NCBI RefSeq assembly: GCF_003992315.1
Contig: NZ_RQVE01000007.1
Coordinates: 1 to 64,000, forward strand
DNA from: Veillonella sp. 3891
GTDB lineage: Bacteria > Bacillota > Negativicutes > Veillonellales > Veillonellaceae
Direction of reading: 5' to 3'
Length of the DNA: 64,000 bases
Positions 15,949 to 29,400 of this stretch are shown here, in pieces. Position 1 is the stretch's first letter. Each line of letters begins with the position of its first letter. The notes beneath the pieces were generated by a model. The model searched no databases. It saw nothing but the letters and a program-made list of their open reading frames with translations, and was not told the DNA's origin. A program made the translations under genes and the position numbers.

Positions 15949-16206
15949 ATGAATCGATATATAGACACGGGTGTTGATACAAACACCCGAGAGTTTAAAG
16001 AACTGGAGTTTGCTGTGTTCTGCATAGAGAATGTAGCAAAAGAACTATCCGTAGATGGAACCATGGCTTATGACATGCTAGCCGTACAAACAGATATACT
16101 GCAACAATATATCATCCCTTGCTATGACGTGCTGCATACGCAGGGAAAGGAATACATTGTAAATGATTTGATAGACATGCTGAAAGCGAAGGGGGTTAGT
16201 CTATGA
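15949..16206 (+). CDS. DUF3791 family protein
   Basis: An 85-residue helical protein with the DUF3791 signature: FAVFCIENVAKEL near the N-terminus and YDVLHTQGKEYIVNDL near the C-terminus. Members are found in Firmicutes next to DUF3990 genes; the function is unknown. AAGG lies about ten bases before the 15949 ATG; an in-frame ATG at 15943 is the alternative. It overlaps the next gene by four bases. Its small size, its place before a candidate toxin and the consensus promoter suggest an antitoxin-like part, which is inference. Confidence 0.8.
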   Translation: MNRYIDTGVDTNTREFKELEFAVFCIENVAKELSVDGTMAYDMLAVQTDILQQYIIPCYDVLHTQGKEYIVNDLIDMLKAKGVSL

Positions 16207-16673
16207 AGGTATATCATGGATCCTATGTAGCGGTGCCTCAACCTGACTTAACACATTCTCGAGAGAATGTAGATTTTGGAAAGGGCTTTTACACAACGCC
16301 TATCTATGAGCAAGCTGAACAATGGGCGAAGCGTTTTCGTAAACAGAATAAGACTGGGATTGTGTCTGAATATTCCTTTGATGATAGTTCCCTTTCAGAT
16401 GTAAAGGCGTTAATATTTGAAAGCTATTCAGAAGAGTGGTTAGATTTTATTTTGCAATGTCGTACCTGCAAAGATGCAACAGATTACGATATAGTGATAG
16501 GTGGCGTTGCCAATGATCGAGTGTTTAATACGGTGGAACTCTATTTTGATGGATTGATTGATAAAGCAGAAGCGATCAAACGATTGATGTATGAAGAGAC
16601 CAATTTACAAATTACGTTTAGGACGGAAGCAGCGTTGTCGAAGTTGGTATTTGAAAGAAGTGTGGAAGTATGA
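16203..16673 (+). CDS. DUF3990 family protein, possible ADP-ribosyltransferase-fold toxin
   Basis: A 156-residue protein with DUF3990 landmarks: KVYHGSY at the N-terminus, VDFGKGFYTTP and QAEQWAKRF. The order His (YHGS), Tyr (GKGFYTT) and a later Glu (NTVELYFDG) resembles the H-Y-E triad of diphtheria-toxin-type ADP-ribosyltransferases, and I recall this family being grouped with that fold. No activity is known to me. It overlaps both neighbours by four bases (ATGA), so the three proteins are made together. A toxin/antitoxin or effector/chaperone role is a reasonable guess. Confidence 0.78.
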   Translation: MKVYHGSYVAVPQPDLTHSRENVDFGKGFYTTPIYEQAEQWAKRFRKQNKTGIVSEYSFDDSSLSDVKALIFESYSEEWLDFILQCRTCKDATDYDIVIGGVANDRVFNTVELYFDGLIDKAEAIKRLMYEETNLQITFRTEAALSKLVFERSVEV

Positions 16674-16888
16674 GAGCGCATCCAGTATTGCTGCAGAAAA
16701 AGTATGCTAGAATTATAGCTTTGTTGGCTGAAAGGTTATCGATTACAACTATACGGGCTTTGGAACTGTTTTATCATTCGGATATCTATGAATTGATGCG
16801 AGAAGGAGTCGCAGATATGCATTGTAGGTCTGACTTGTATTTGGTGGATGAAATCGTCGATGAGATGCAAGGTGTAAAGATATTATAA
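16670..16888 (+). CDS. Small helical protein coupled to DUF3990
   Basis: A 72-residue protein with the pattern ALELFYHSDIYELM and ADMHCRSDLYLVDEIVDE, a form I recall as a common partner encoded next to DUF3990. Its start overlaps the DUF3990 stop (ATGA). It closes the three-gene cassette and is followed by the right copy of the duplicated terminator. Role unknown. Confidence 0.72.
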   Translation: MRAHPVLLQKKYARIIALLAERLSITTIRALELFYHSDIYELMREGVADMHCRSDLYLVDEIVDEMQGVKIL

Positions 16889-16901
16889 TAGTGAGTGAAA
16901 G

Positions 16902-16947
16902 AAGTTCACCCAATACAGATATGAGGTCTGGTTGGGTGAACTTTTTT
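16902..16947 (+). terminator. Terminator, right copy of a duplicated pair
   Basis: AAGTTCACCCAA pairs with TTGGGTGAACTT, followed by TTTTT. It matches the terminator at 15811-15853 through the loop with one internal difference, and both are followed shortly by GTCTTG. Confidence 0.92.
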
Positions 16948-17021
16948 GTTATAGTCTTGTTTACAATTGTCGACTTATTCAACTGTTTTTCTTATAATTA
17001 TCATAAGTTTTATTAATAAAT

Positions 17022-17029
17022 GGGGGGGG
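17022..17029. repeat. Poly-G tract (G8) upstream of the adhesin
   Basis: Eight consecutive G in otherwise A/T-rich DNA, about 408 bp before the adhesin start. Such tracts are typical slippage sites. A TATAAT lies at 16993-16998, just upstream of it. Confidence 0.9.
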
Positions 17030-17042
17030 TAAAACGAAGTAA

Positions 17043-17090
17043 CATGAAGAGAAGATGAAGAGCTTTATATTTCTTCATCTTCTCTTCATG
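17043..17090. repeat. 19-bp perfect inverted repeat upstream of the adhesin
   Basis: CATGAAGAGAAGATGAAGA (17043-17061) and its exact complement (17072-17090) around a 10-base loop. No U tract follows, so it is more likely a protein-binding site or an RNA leader structure than a terminator. Confidence 0.85.
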
Positions 17091-17160
17091 AAATCTAGTA
17101 AATAACGGAATTACAATTCAACAATTTGAAGTTTTATACTATTTTTTGTTCTAAAAAGGC

Positions 17161-17189
17161 TGTTAAACTCTAGTGTTTTAGTGTATAAT
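17161..17189 (+). promoter_or_regulatory. Possible adhesin promoter
   Basis: TGTTAA and TATAAT (17184-17189) with a 17-bp spacer. The leader to the adhesin start would be about 240 nt. The rest of the 16948-17436 gap shows no gene. Confidence 0.4.
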
Positions 17190-17436
17190 AAAAATTAATG
17201 ATTAAAATATTTTTACTAGATTATGCAACGTTACGTGAATGCATGAGGATGTATTTGCTTATAAATAGTGAATGATCATCTCGTGAATGTAACGATACAG
17301 TTATGTATCGTATACTTACGATTCGTAGCCGGTAGCATAGAAGGAAACAATGGATGTGATTCTCTGATCGAGTGAGTTTACAAAACTGTAAACACAAGTG
17401 ATGGAGTTGAAAAATAGTTATGTGTATGGAGGTTCT

Positions 17437-20400
17437 ATGAAATCGAGTCAAATATTTTTGGAATGTGAACGCTTTCTAAAACGAGCTTTGAAAGACAAAG
17501 GGCGATATAGCAAAGGGGCGGTTATTGCCTTCTTGATTACAGGTGGCATTGCTGTACCTAGTGTAGTACAAGCGGTGATTCCAACGAATTTGTTGGGGTT
17601 GGCATTTGACCAAGCAGGGATATCTGGATACAATCGCTATGATATTGTGACATCTGAGGGTGGTGCTGATGGACCTAAAGGAAAGTTGATTATCAAACCT
17701 AAACATGTTGATTTTGGCGGAATGACAACAGCAGAGAAAAACGAAGCGATCTTAGATGAAAAAGTAAACAATCTGGGGCAGTTTTTAACACTTCGTCAGT
17801 TGTATGCTATGTTGTATCATAATCCATTAGCTACAAAAACTACCGATTTCTATGGGTTGCAAGATTCTAAAACGGGAACCGCCCTTAAGGTAAATCAAGG
17901 GTATGTCACATACCAAGGTGCTACTATTACTGGTGGTGAAAGTACACACGTAAATGGTACAGGAGCAATTGCCTTAGGCGGTAACTCTAAAGCGTCTGGA
18001 GAAGGTACGATTGCCCTCGGTTTGTATTCTGATGCATCAGCCAGTCCAACAGCAGTAAATAATGGTAATATCACATATGGACCGAGTCTGCATGATAATA
18101 TCGCCATAGGCTTTAAGTCGGAATCTCATGACGACTATACAGTGGCATTAGGGGCTCGTGCTAACGCAAATGCAGCAGGTAGTAATGCCATCGGTTTTAA
18201 TACCCAAGCAGCAGGTAAATCATCGTTAGCGATTGGTTACAACACCTATGCCAATGTAGCTGTTTCGGACACAAACAATCTTGCTAGCAAAATCGATGGA
18301 ATGACGAATGCAGTAAGCGATAATACAAGAACCAAAATGAAAGAATATGCGGACTTGGTGTCTGATTATACAACTCACGAGACAAGATTGAATCAATTGG
18401 TTGCTATGGGCAATACGTCGGAAGCGCAAGCTGAACGAGAATGGTTGGCATCTCAATCTAGAGACATTGAGGCAAAACGAACTGAGTTGGAAGCTCTTCC
18501 TGATTACAATGCTTTGGTGGACAATGCGGGAACTACAAGTAATAACACAGATTTGCAAAATGCACTGAATAAAACAGGCGGAGTGTCAAAACTTATTGAT
18601 GATAATCTAAATAAAGGCTTTGATTATAATTCTCCAGCTGCCTCGAATGCGTTAAACCTATCAGTTAAGAAAAAGATTTTGGGAGATACTAATGGTGTGT
18701 TTAGAGAGGTCACTGAAAAGCAAGGTGATAATGCAATCGCTATTGGTAACTATACGTTAGCTACAGGAAATGCAAGCATTGCTCAAGGGGTTGGAGCCTA
18801 TACGAAAGCAGATGCTAGTATCGCCTTAGGCTCTTTAGCTCATGTAGGAGATAAAGCGGCACAATCGATTGCGATTGGTACAGGTGCACAAGCCCATGAT
18901 GAAAACTCTGTGGCAATGGGTGTGCGGACAGCTACCTATGGTGCTGGTGATGTGGCAATTGGTAATAGAACTACAGTACTAGGAGATAGCTCTGTTGGTA
19001 TCGGCTTTAATTCGGCGGTATTATCCAATAGTGGTACTGCTATCGGTAAGAGTAGCCGTATTAATGGTGGATCTATTCGGTCAGTTGCTTTAGGTGAAAG
19101 GGCTAATGTAGGGGGAGGCGCAGCCAATAGTATTGCTATTGGTTTTGACTCCAATGTTGGTGATAATGCTCTAAATTCAGTAGCAATTGGTACACAAGCG
19201 AAATCATTGGGTAGAAATAGTCTATCCTTTGGTAGCAATACAGAATCTGGTAAAGCTTCTATAAACAGTGTGACTATCGGTAACTTTGCAACTACAAATG
19301 CAGAAAATGCTGTGGCATTAGGCGGTTCCTCTTCAGTAGCAACAGGGGCTACACGTGGTATTGCAATAGGTCAAGACTCTAAAGTTAACGGCGTTGATAC
19401 AGTGGGCTTAGGTACAGGTGTACGTGCTGTGGGCACAACATCTATCGTGATTGGTAATAAGGCGAGTGCTGGTGTATACAATACAAACCCAACGAAACAA
19501 TCAGGAGCAGATAATGTTGTTGTTATCGGTCAAGGAGCTAGTGCACTCCGTAATAATTCTATTGTTTTAGGCCATAATTCTAACGATACTTATGAAGCAC
19601 TAACGTGGAAGTTAAAGCCAGGTGTCAGTGCCTACGCTAATTTGGATCCAAAGCAAAAGTATGAATTTGACTCGAATGGTGATGTGATATTAGAAAAACG
19701 GGATGCTATGACAATTCCGTCATATTTGCCACGTGACTCTAAATTAGGACATACCTTAGAACAACTTGATAAACAAGGGTTAGGTGTCGTATCCGTCGGT
19801 GGTGGACTCGTTGAGATCACTAATGAATCAGGTACGAAAGAGCGAGTACCGGGCCTTCGTCGTATTACCAACGTAGCTCCAGGGGCGTTGGATAATGACG
19901 TAGTAACAGTAGCACAGCTTCGTGACTGGAGAGGTAAAGCGGGTCATTTCTTATCTGTCAATCATACAGTGGCGGGGTCCACAGCCACCATTGGTGAAAA
20001 TAGCACAGCTAATGTGGGGTATAATGCAGCTGGTGATGCATTTGAAACTCGCCGTTCTAACTATAATAATGATGAAGCGACAGGTGCAGGTGCTATGGCA
20101 CTAGGTGTATATACAAAATCTACTGGTGAAAGAGCAACTGCTGTCGGTTACGGTGCTGGTACCTACGGCAAAGATAGCGTAGGCATCGGTACGAAAGCCT
20201 ATACAGGTGGAGAAGATGCCGTTGCCGTTGGGTCTCAAGCCAAAGCAAGAGCAAATCATTCTATTGCATTAGGCGTTAATGCAGAGACTAAGGTAGCAGA
20301 TTCTGTGGCTCTAGGCGCTTATTCTGTGGCGACTATAGACAAAGGAGTAACAGGGTGGAATCCTGCTAATGGCCGTCGTAACCATTATGATAATAAACTA

Positions 20401-23400
20401 ACAGGCATTACATTAACATCTACGAATGCTGGTATTTCTATTGGTAGTGAAAGAAATACGCGACAAATTCATCATCTTGCGGCAGGTACAGAAAACACCG
20501 ATGCAGTAAACGTAGCGCAAGTAAAAGCATTAAATCTAAAAATCGCAGGTAACACAACTAGTAATGCGAAAGCTGATGTACGTTTACACGATCAAACGTT
20601 AACTGTGAAAGGTGATGGTAATTATATAACCACAAATGCGGATAATAATACAATCACTGTAGGTTTAACACAGGATGCGATTAATAAAATTAATGCAGCA
20701 GGAACACCTGTGCACTATTTATCCACTAAGGGTGGAAGTGCTACAGATGGAAACATAGATGTTAACGGTATCGCTACGGAATCTAACTATAACAATACAG
20801 GTGCTGTGGGCAATCAGTCAGTTGCCTTAGGCTCTTACGCCCGTAGTGCAGGAGCTGGTACCGTTGCAGTAGGTTTTAAAGCTGCTACATGGAAGGATAG
20901 TTCCATTGCTATCGGTGATTTAGCAAGTGCTAGAGAAAATAGCACGATTGCCATTGGTAAACGTGCTACAAGCTATTCGACGAATGCTGTTGCAATTGGT
21001 ACTAGTGCCACTGGCAAAGGTAATAGTACCGTTGCTATTGGTGATAGTGCCGCTGTAAATGCCGATGCTAATGACAAAGCTGGTTCATGGAATGGCACAT
21101 GGCAAGGTAATAATGCGGTGGCGATTGGTGCCAATGCAACAGCGAAACGCGATCAAGATGTAGCGATTGGTGCCAGTGCAACAGTCAAAGGTGGAGATGC
21201 GGTAGCGATTGGTTCCAGCTCTAACACATTGGGGGAAAACTCCATTGCTATTGGTTCACATGCACAGGTAGAAGATGCAACCACAGTTGTAAAAGATGCT
21301 AACAATAAAACAACAGATGAGCGGACACCAGCCAATAGTATTGCGATTGGTCGCTATGCCTATACGAATCAAAAAGAAACGATTGTTATGGGCACTAAGG
21401 CTAGTGTTAATGCGAAAGAAAGTGTTGCCATTGGGCAAACAGCTAAAATTGAAGCGGGTGCGATTGATAGTATTGCCTTAGGAAAAGAAGCTACCATAAA
21501 AGCAAATGCTGAGTACGGTACGGCGATTGGTCAAGGCGCTACCATTAATACAGGGGCCACCTATGGTATCGCAATTGGTCAAGGGGCTCAGATTGATCCA
21601 AATGCAACATATGCTACGGCCATTGGTCAAGGAGCTAGAGTACAGTCGACTGAGGGCACGGCATTAGGTAAAGGTGCTAACGCTGCTAATGCACAAGGTA
21701 CAGCCTTAGGTACGGGTGCCTCTGTAACAGTTGATAAGGGCGTTGCTTTAGGTGCTGGTTCTGTAGCAGGTATAGCAGCGGGAGTCAATGCATGGGATCC
21801 AGCTGATGCAAGAAGGAATAATTATGCAGCCATTCGAAGTGGTGTAGCGGCGACCTCTGGTGCTGGTGCCGTATCCGTGGGCAGTGATACAGCAACACGA
21901 CAAATTACGAATCTAGCCGGTGGTACCAATGATACAGATGCGGTAAACGTAGCGCAGTTGAAAGCCATGAACTTGAAACTTGCAGGCAATACAACTGCAA
22001 CAGCAGGCGCCGATGTACGTTTGTCTGAACAATCATTGACGGTGAAAGGTACTGATGGATACATCACTACGAATGCCGATAACAATGAAATTACTGTTAC
22101 TTTGACTGATAAAGCGAAAGCATCTTTGTTTGTTACTAGTTTTACTGGTGATCAAGGTTCTAAGGTAACACCAACAGCAACTAGTAACACAGTGAACGTG
22201 ACAGGTAAAAAGTTTTCAAACCTAGATAAAGCATCAGAGCCTAATTCAATTTGGGCAGATGGAAACGTACGCTACGAGACGGGGAACGTGGGCACCTATA
22301 CTACGGGAAATACAATTGGTATTGGATTACGACCAGATTTAAAATCCAAAAGCTTTACTACCTATAGATATGATGGTAATCATCAAACGAATGATGCCGG
22401 TCCATCCATTTCCTACGATGGCATCAATATGAACAACAAGCCAATTACGAACCTTCAAGCAGGAACGAATCCTAATGATGCAGTGAATAAATCGCAATTG
22501 GATGCCGTAACATGGGATTTAGGAGTTATGACCAATGGCAATTCGGCGAAAGTAGTTCCTACAACAGTGGCAAATGATAATAAACGTATCAACCTAAAAG
22601 GTGAAGGTAATGTGACTGTCACAGCAGATGGTAGCACTATCACCATTAAAGGTGAAACACAAGATGCAATTGTTGTCTATACTGATGCAAATGGGAATCG
22701 TGTATATAAACGTGAAGATGGATATTTCTATAAATCAAAAGACCCTGTAGCAGGGGAGTCAAAAGTTGCAGCAGCTAATGTACAATCTCGTTTAGTTAAT
22801 GCAAATGGTAATAGCACTACGGCTCCAACGGTGTTAAATAATGTGAAGTCTGTGATTCAAACACACCCTGTTGCGGGTAATAATGCACCAACTTTCGCAG
22901 ATCGTTTGAATGCCGCAGAGGGCACTAACCCAAGTGCAGCGGTAAATGTGAAAGACTTACATAGTGCAGTCACTACTGTGAAAAATAATGAACTGCATAT
23001 TACACCAATGGAATATACTCCTAATGGAGATGGGGATGTTACATTAACATATTCCGATGGTAATGGAAGTGTTGTACCTAATACTACTGCAAAGATTAAA
23101 GGAGTAGCGAAAAAATCCGACCTTTGGAGCTTATCTGTTAATGGTGAAGATGTAACACCTAAGAATAACAAAGTGAACCTGAAAAATGGCGATAATATCA
23201 GCATTTCAAAAGATGCGAATGGTAATGTAACTATTGCTGCCACAGGACTGGCAAAAACAGATTTATCTAATATTGATAATGTAGGTAAGTCTACCATCAC
23301 TGGTTTAACTGAGGTTAAAGCGGGCAAAAACATTACTGTAACTCCAACAACAGATGTTATGACAGGTAAAAAGACCTATACAGTAGCGGCGAATGACCAA

Positions 23401-26400
23401 GTAGAATCCGTTACAACAGCAACGTTAGCAGATGATGAAAACATTGCTACTGTGACCATGATGGATAATACTGTAGATAAAACAGCTAATGCTCGTTATG
23501 GTGTAGGCGTATCTAAAAAAGCTGTGGCTAATATCGCTAAAGATGCAGTAGAAGTAAAAGCTGGAGATAATGCAGATAATGTCACTGTAGATAAAGATAC
23601 AAATACAGAAGGTAAAACAATCTACAAAGTATCTGTAGCTAAAACTAAATTAGCAACTGGTACAAATACAACTGTAGAAGGTAAAGGCACAGAAGCTGAA
23701 CCATATAAAGTGAATGTAGAAGGTGCGTTAAGCAAAATTACATCCATTGCAAATGAAGCTGGATCTGGTAAAGTGACGTTCGATAACAATGGCATTGTAA
23801 AAGTAGATGGAGATAAAGCAGTATCCATCGACGGCAAACAAGGCTATGTAACTGGATTACAAAATACAACCCTAACTGCTACAGATTTTGCTAAGGCTAA
23901 TCGTGCAGCTACGGAAGAACAATTAAAAGCGGTAAAAGACATTGCTGATGCAGCGTCTACAACAGATTATCGATTAATTGCAAATCCAGTAGACGGTAGT
24001 AATGGTGCCTATAAAGTAGATAATGGAACTATTTCTTTAAAAGTTAAAGATACTAAACAACCTGATAGTACACCTGATACGATTACCATAAGCGATGTGG
24101 CATCTAAACAAGCACTAGATACAGTAAAAGCAAACCAATGGGATTTGGCAGTTGCATCTGGTACAGATACTGATGGTACGAAAGTAACTCCAAAAACAGT
24201 AACAGGAGAAGACAATAAACGTATCGTATTAAAAGGTGAATCTGGCGTTACTGTTAAACAAGACGGTGGTGTCATCACAATCGGCGCTGAACAAGGTATA
24301 GACAACGATACAATCACAACGGTATCGAATGAAGATGGTACAGTTACAGTAACTCCATCTACAACGAATGCTCACGCATACGATGTGAAAGTGGATGCGA
24401 AAAAACTTGGAGAAGCACAAGCGTTAATCTTCGTAGATGATAAAGGTAAACAAGTATTCAAACAACCAGATGGTACTTTCAAAGATAGCGATGGAAAACC
24501 GTATAACGGTACTGTTCATACGAAAGTGAATACAACAGGATCACAACGTGTAGACAACGTTGGTTCTGCAATCGACGGAGCAAAAGTAACTACTGATGCT
24601 GGTCTAGAAAAACCAAATGCAACGTATTTAGAAAAATTAGAAGTTGCAGCAAAAGATCCTGTCACAGGAAAAGCAGCAGTTAATGTTTCTGATCTTAAGA
24701 AAACATCTGATGCAAGTATTGAAAAAGCCGTGAATGAAGCTACCACGAAAGGTATGAAATTCCAAGGCAATACAGGGGATGCGATTAGCAAAGAGTTAGG
24801 TCAAACCTTAGAAGTTAAAGGTGAAGGAACTCTTACTGGTAATACAGCAGCCAATAATATTCGTACTAAAAATAACGGTGGAGTATTAGAAATTGGTTTA
24901 GCAGAATCCTTAACAGGCATCAATTCCATTGCTGGTAAAGGTGGTACTACACCATTAACAATTTCCAATGGTGGCACAACATTGACTATCAATGCACCAG
25001 AAGGAGATAAACCTAGCACAATCTCTGTTGGTGATGCAAAAATCACGGATGTAGCCAATGGCACAGGCGATAAGGATGCAGTTAATGTATCTCAATTGAA
25101 TGCAGTAGCAAATAAAGAACTGCACATCAAACCAACAACAGATACAGAAAAATACACTGTAGATACAGATGGTAATGTAACATTAACCTACGTCAATGGA
25201 GATGGAACAACTGTAGCTGATACAAAAGCAGTCATCTCTGGGGTAGCGAAAAATGACTTGTCTAACATCACAAATGCAGGCAAAAAAGTAATCACTGATT
25301 TAGGGCCAACGATTAATGCAGGAGATGGTATTACAGTTACACCTGGAACACTAGATGCTAATACAGGCAAACAATCCTTTACAATTGCAGCCAATAAACA
25401 AGTAGAATCCGTTACAACAGCAACGTTAGCAGATGATGAAAACATTGCTACTGTGACCATGATGGATAATACTGTAGATAAAACAGCTAATGCTCGTTAT
25501 GGTGTAGGCGTATCTAAAAAAGCTGTGGCTAATATCGCTAAAGATGCAGTAGAAGTAAAAGCTGGAGATAATGCAGATAATGTCACTGTAGATAAAGATA
25601 CAAATACAGAAGGTAAAACAATCTACAAAGTATCTGTAGCTAAAACTAAATTAGCAACTGGTACAAATACAACTGTAGAAGGTAAAGGCACAGAAGCTGA
25701 ACCATATAAAGTGAATGTAGAAGGTGCGTTAAGCAAAATTACATCCATTGCAAATGAAGCTGGATCTGGTAAAGTGACGTTCGATAACAATGGCATTGTA
25801 AAAGTAGATGGAGATAAAGCAGTATCCATCGACGGCAAACAAGGCTATGTAACTGGTTTACAAAATACGGAATGGAATGTAAAAAATCCAACAGCTGTAT
25901 CTGGTCGTGCAGCCACAGAAGATCAGTTGAAAGCTGTTAACGATGAAGTGAATAACAAAGCAGATAAAACTGCATTGTGGGACTTGGCGGTTAACAATGG
26001 TACATCTACAGATAAAGTAGATCCACAAGCAACTGGTACAGAAGGCGAAAATAAACGAATCACCCTTAAAGGTAGCGGTGCTGTAAAAGTAACTCAAGAA
26101 AATGGTGTCATCACAATCGGAGCTGAAAAAGGTACTGATAATGATACGATTACTACTGTGTCCAATGCAGATGGTACTGTTACAGTGACTCCATCTACAG
26201 CAGATGCACATGCTTACGATGTGAAAGTAAATAAACAAGCTGTTGTCGACGGTGCTCAATTACCGGTTGTATATACAACAAAAGATGGTAAAAAAGTAAC
26301 CATCGATAAAGATGGCAAATTCCATACAGCGGATGGCGCAGAAGTAGCACCAGAAAATGTAGAAACACGAGTTCAATCGGCTGCGAAAGATACTACAAAA

Positions 26401-29400
26401 GGAGATACTATCCTTAATAACGTAGGCTCTGCCATTGCCAATACAAATGTTCCAGAAGGTGCAGGAAATAAACAAAATCCAACATTCTTAGAACGTTTAG
26501 CAGAAGCAGCGAAAGAGGGTAACCATCCAAATGCGGCGGTTAACGTATCTGACCTTAAAAATGCGTCTGACGCAAGCATTGCTAAAGCAGTGACTGATGC
26601 GACAGATAAAGGTATGAAATACGGTGCTAATCTTTCTGCGAAAACTGGTGGAGATAAGGTTGTCACTAACAAACTTGGTTCTACAGTAAACATCGTAGGT
26701 AGCGCCGATGTAACAAATGCAACAGAAGCAGATAAACAATACGATGGTAAAAACGTATTAACATCTATCGAGCAAGATGCTGATGGCAACACAACAGTAA
26801 CTGTGAAGTTGAACAAAGATTTAACATCTAAATCCTTAACAACAAACACTATCACTGTAAAAGGTGACCCAGGAGCCAATGGTCAAGACGGCAAAGATGC
26901 GGTAGTGACTGTAGGTGAAAAAGGTGAACCAGGCAAAGATGGTTCTGATGGTAAAATCGGAGTGAACGGTAAAGACGGTTCTGCAGTTGTGATCAACGGC
27001 AAAGATGGCTCTATCGGATTGAATGGTCCAAAAGGTGCTGATGGACAACCAGGCAAATCCATCAATATCAGAATGAAAGATGGCTACAATGGTCAAGATG
27101 GAACTGATGGTGTTCCAGGCGTTCGTGGCGAAAAAGGTGTTGACGGTCAAGACGGCATCGCTCGTATCGTATACACAGAAGGCGGTAAAGAGCATCAAGT
27201 GGCTACAATGGATGATGGTTTACGTTTCACTGGTAACAATTCTGACACAGAAAACAAACATCGTTTGAATACATTAGTGAATATCGTTGGCGAAGGCGTT
27301 GCGAAAGAACAAGTAGATGGATTCAAATCTGCAAGTGGCAACATCTTAGTCGCAGCTGATGGTAAAACAACATTGACTGTAAAAATGAATAAAAACCTTG
27401 CTAATATCAGTAGCATTACTAATGCAGCAGGTAATGGTAAAGTTGAGTTCAAAGACAATGGCGTGGCTACTTTCAGTAGCGGCAACAACGATGCTAATGG
27501 TACAGATACACCTGTTGTTATCAATGGTAAAGATGGTAAAGTTACAACAGGAACTGTAGGCTTTGACGGTAAAGCAGGAACTGTGAAAGCTAACGATATT
27601 ACAGTTGGTAAACAATCTGTAACACCAGGTGAGAATGGTGTAGCGCCTGCAACTGGTGGAACATTGACAGAAGGCAACTTCATTACTGGTTTAGATAACA
27701 AAGACTGGAATGTGGCAAGTCCTAGCTATGTTTCTGGCAGAGCAGCAACGGAAGATCAATTGAAAAAAATCTCCGAAGCGATTTCCGCTAAATCTGGCAG
27801 CGACTACCGTTTGGTAGCTAATAAGGAAGCTGGATCTGAAGGTAAATATAAACCGACTGCTGATGGTGATATTAACTTAACAGTAGAAGACCCTACAGAT
27901 GCAACGAATACGAAAACGGTAACTATCACAGATGTGGCTAAAAAATCTGAACTAGATACTGTGAAAGGCCAAGTGGGTAACACTATAGCTCTTGGTGATG
28001 ATACGGCTTCTGGTACAACAACGGCTAAATCATTGAAAGATGGCAATGTGAAGTTCAATATCAAAGGTGATGGCAAATACATCAGTACAGCTGCTAATGG
28101 CGATAATGTAACGGTATCCTTGAACACGAAACAAGTGGCTCAAGACCAAGCCTTGATTTACGTAGATAACACTGGTAAGCAAGTATTCAAACAACCAGAT
28201 GGTACTTTCAAAGATGCCGATGGAAATGCGTATAACGGTGATGTTCATACGAAAGTGAATACACCGGATGCAAAACGTGTAGATAATGTAGGTTCTGCTA
28301 TCGATACTGCTGTGGTAAAAGATGCGGCAAATCAACCAAAACAAGATGCAACGTATCTTGAAAAATTAGAAGCCGCAGCGAAAGATCCTGTAACAGGTAA
28401 ATCTGCAGTTAACGTATCTGACCTTAAAAATGCGTCTGACGCAAGTATTGCTAAAGCAGTGACTGATGCGACAGATAAAGGTATGAAATACGGTGCTAAC
28501 CTTCCTGCGAAAGCTGGTGGAGATAAAGTTGTAACTAACAAACTTGGATCCACTGTGAATATCGTAGGTAGTGCCGATGTAACGAATGCTAGCGAAGCAG
28601 ATAAACAATACGATGGTAAAAACGTATTAACATCTATCGAGCAAGATGCTGATGGCCACACAACAGTAACTGTGAAGCTGAACAAAGATTTAACATCTAA
28701 ATCCTTAACAACTAATACAGTGACTGTGAAAGGTGAACCAGGCGCTAACGGTCAAGACGGCAGAGATGCAGTTGTGACTGTCGGTGAAAAAGGTGAACCA
28801 GGCGTAGCTGGCAAAGATGGTTCTAACGGTACTATCGGCGTGAATGGTAAAGACGGCTCTGCAGTTGTAATCAACGGCAAAGACGGATCTATCGGCATGA
28901 ACGGTAAAGATGGTGCTAATGGTCTTACTATGAAAGGCGACAAAGGTGCAGTTGGTTTAGACGGCACAGATGGCGCTAATGGTAAAGACGGCATGACTCG
29001 TATCGTATATGAAACGAAACATACAGATCCTAATAATGCTGGTAAAGAAATCACAGTGAAACATGAAGTAGCTACGATGGACGACGGTCAAAAATACAGC
29101 GGCGACAACTACGAAGCAGCGACTGCAACTAAAGCAGAAGCGAATGTGATCAACAAAAAACTAAACGAACGTTTAGAAATCGTTGGTGGTGCAGCGAAAG
29201 ACAAATTGACTGACAACAATATCGGCGTTAATGCTAAAGATGGTAAGTTGAAAGTACAATTAGCTAGCGACTTAACAAGCATCAACTCCATTACAAACAA
29301 AGAAGGAAACGGTAAAGTAGCCTTCGGAGAAAATGGAACAACTACGTTCAGTAGCGGTGCGGAAACTGGCGATAAAACAGTAAGCATCGACGGCAAAGCT

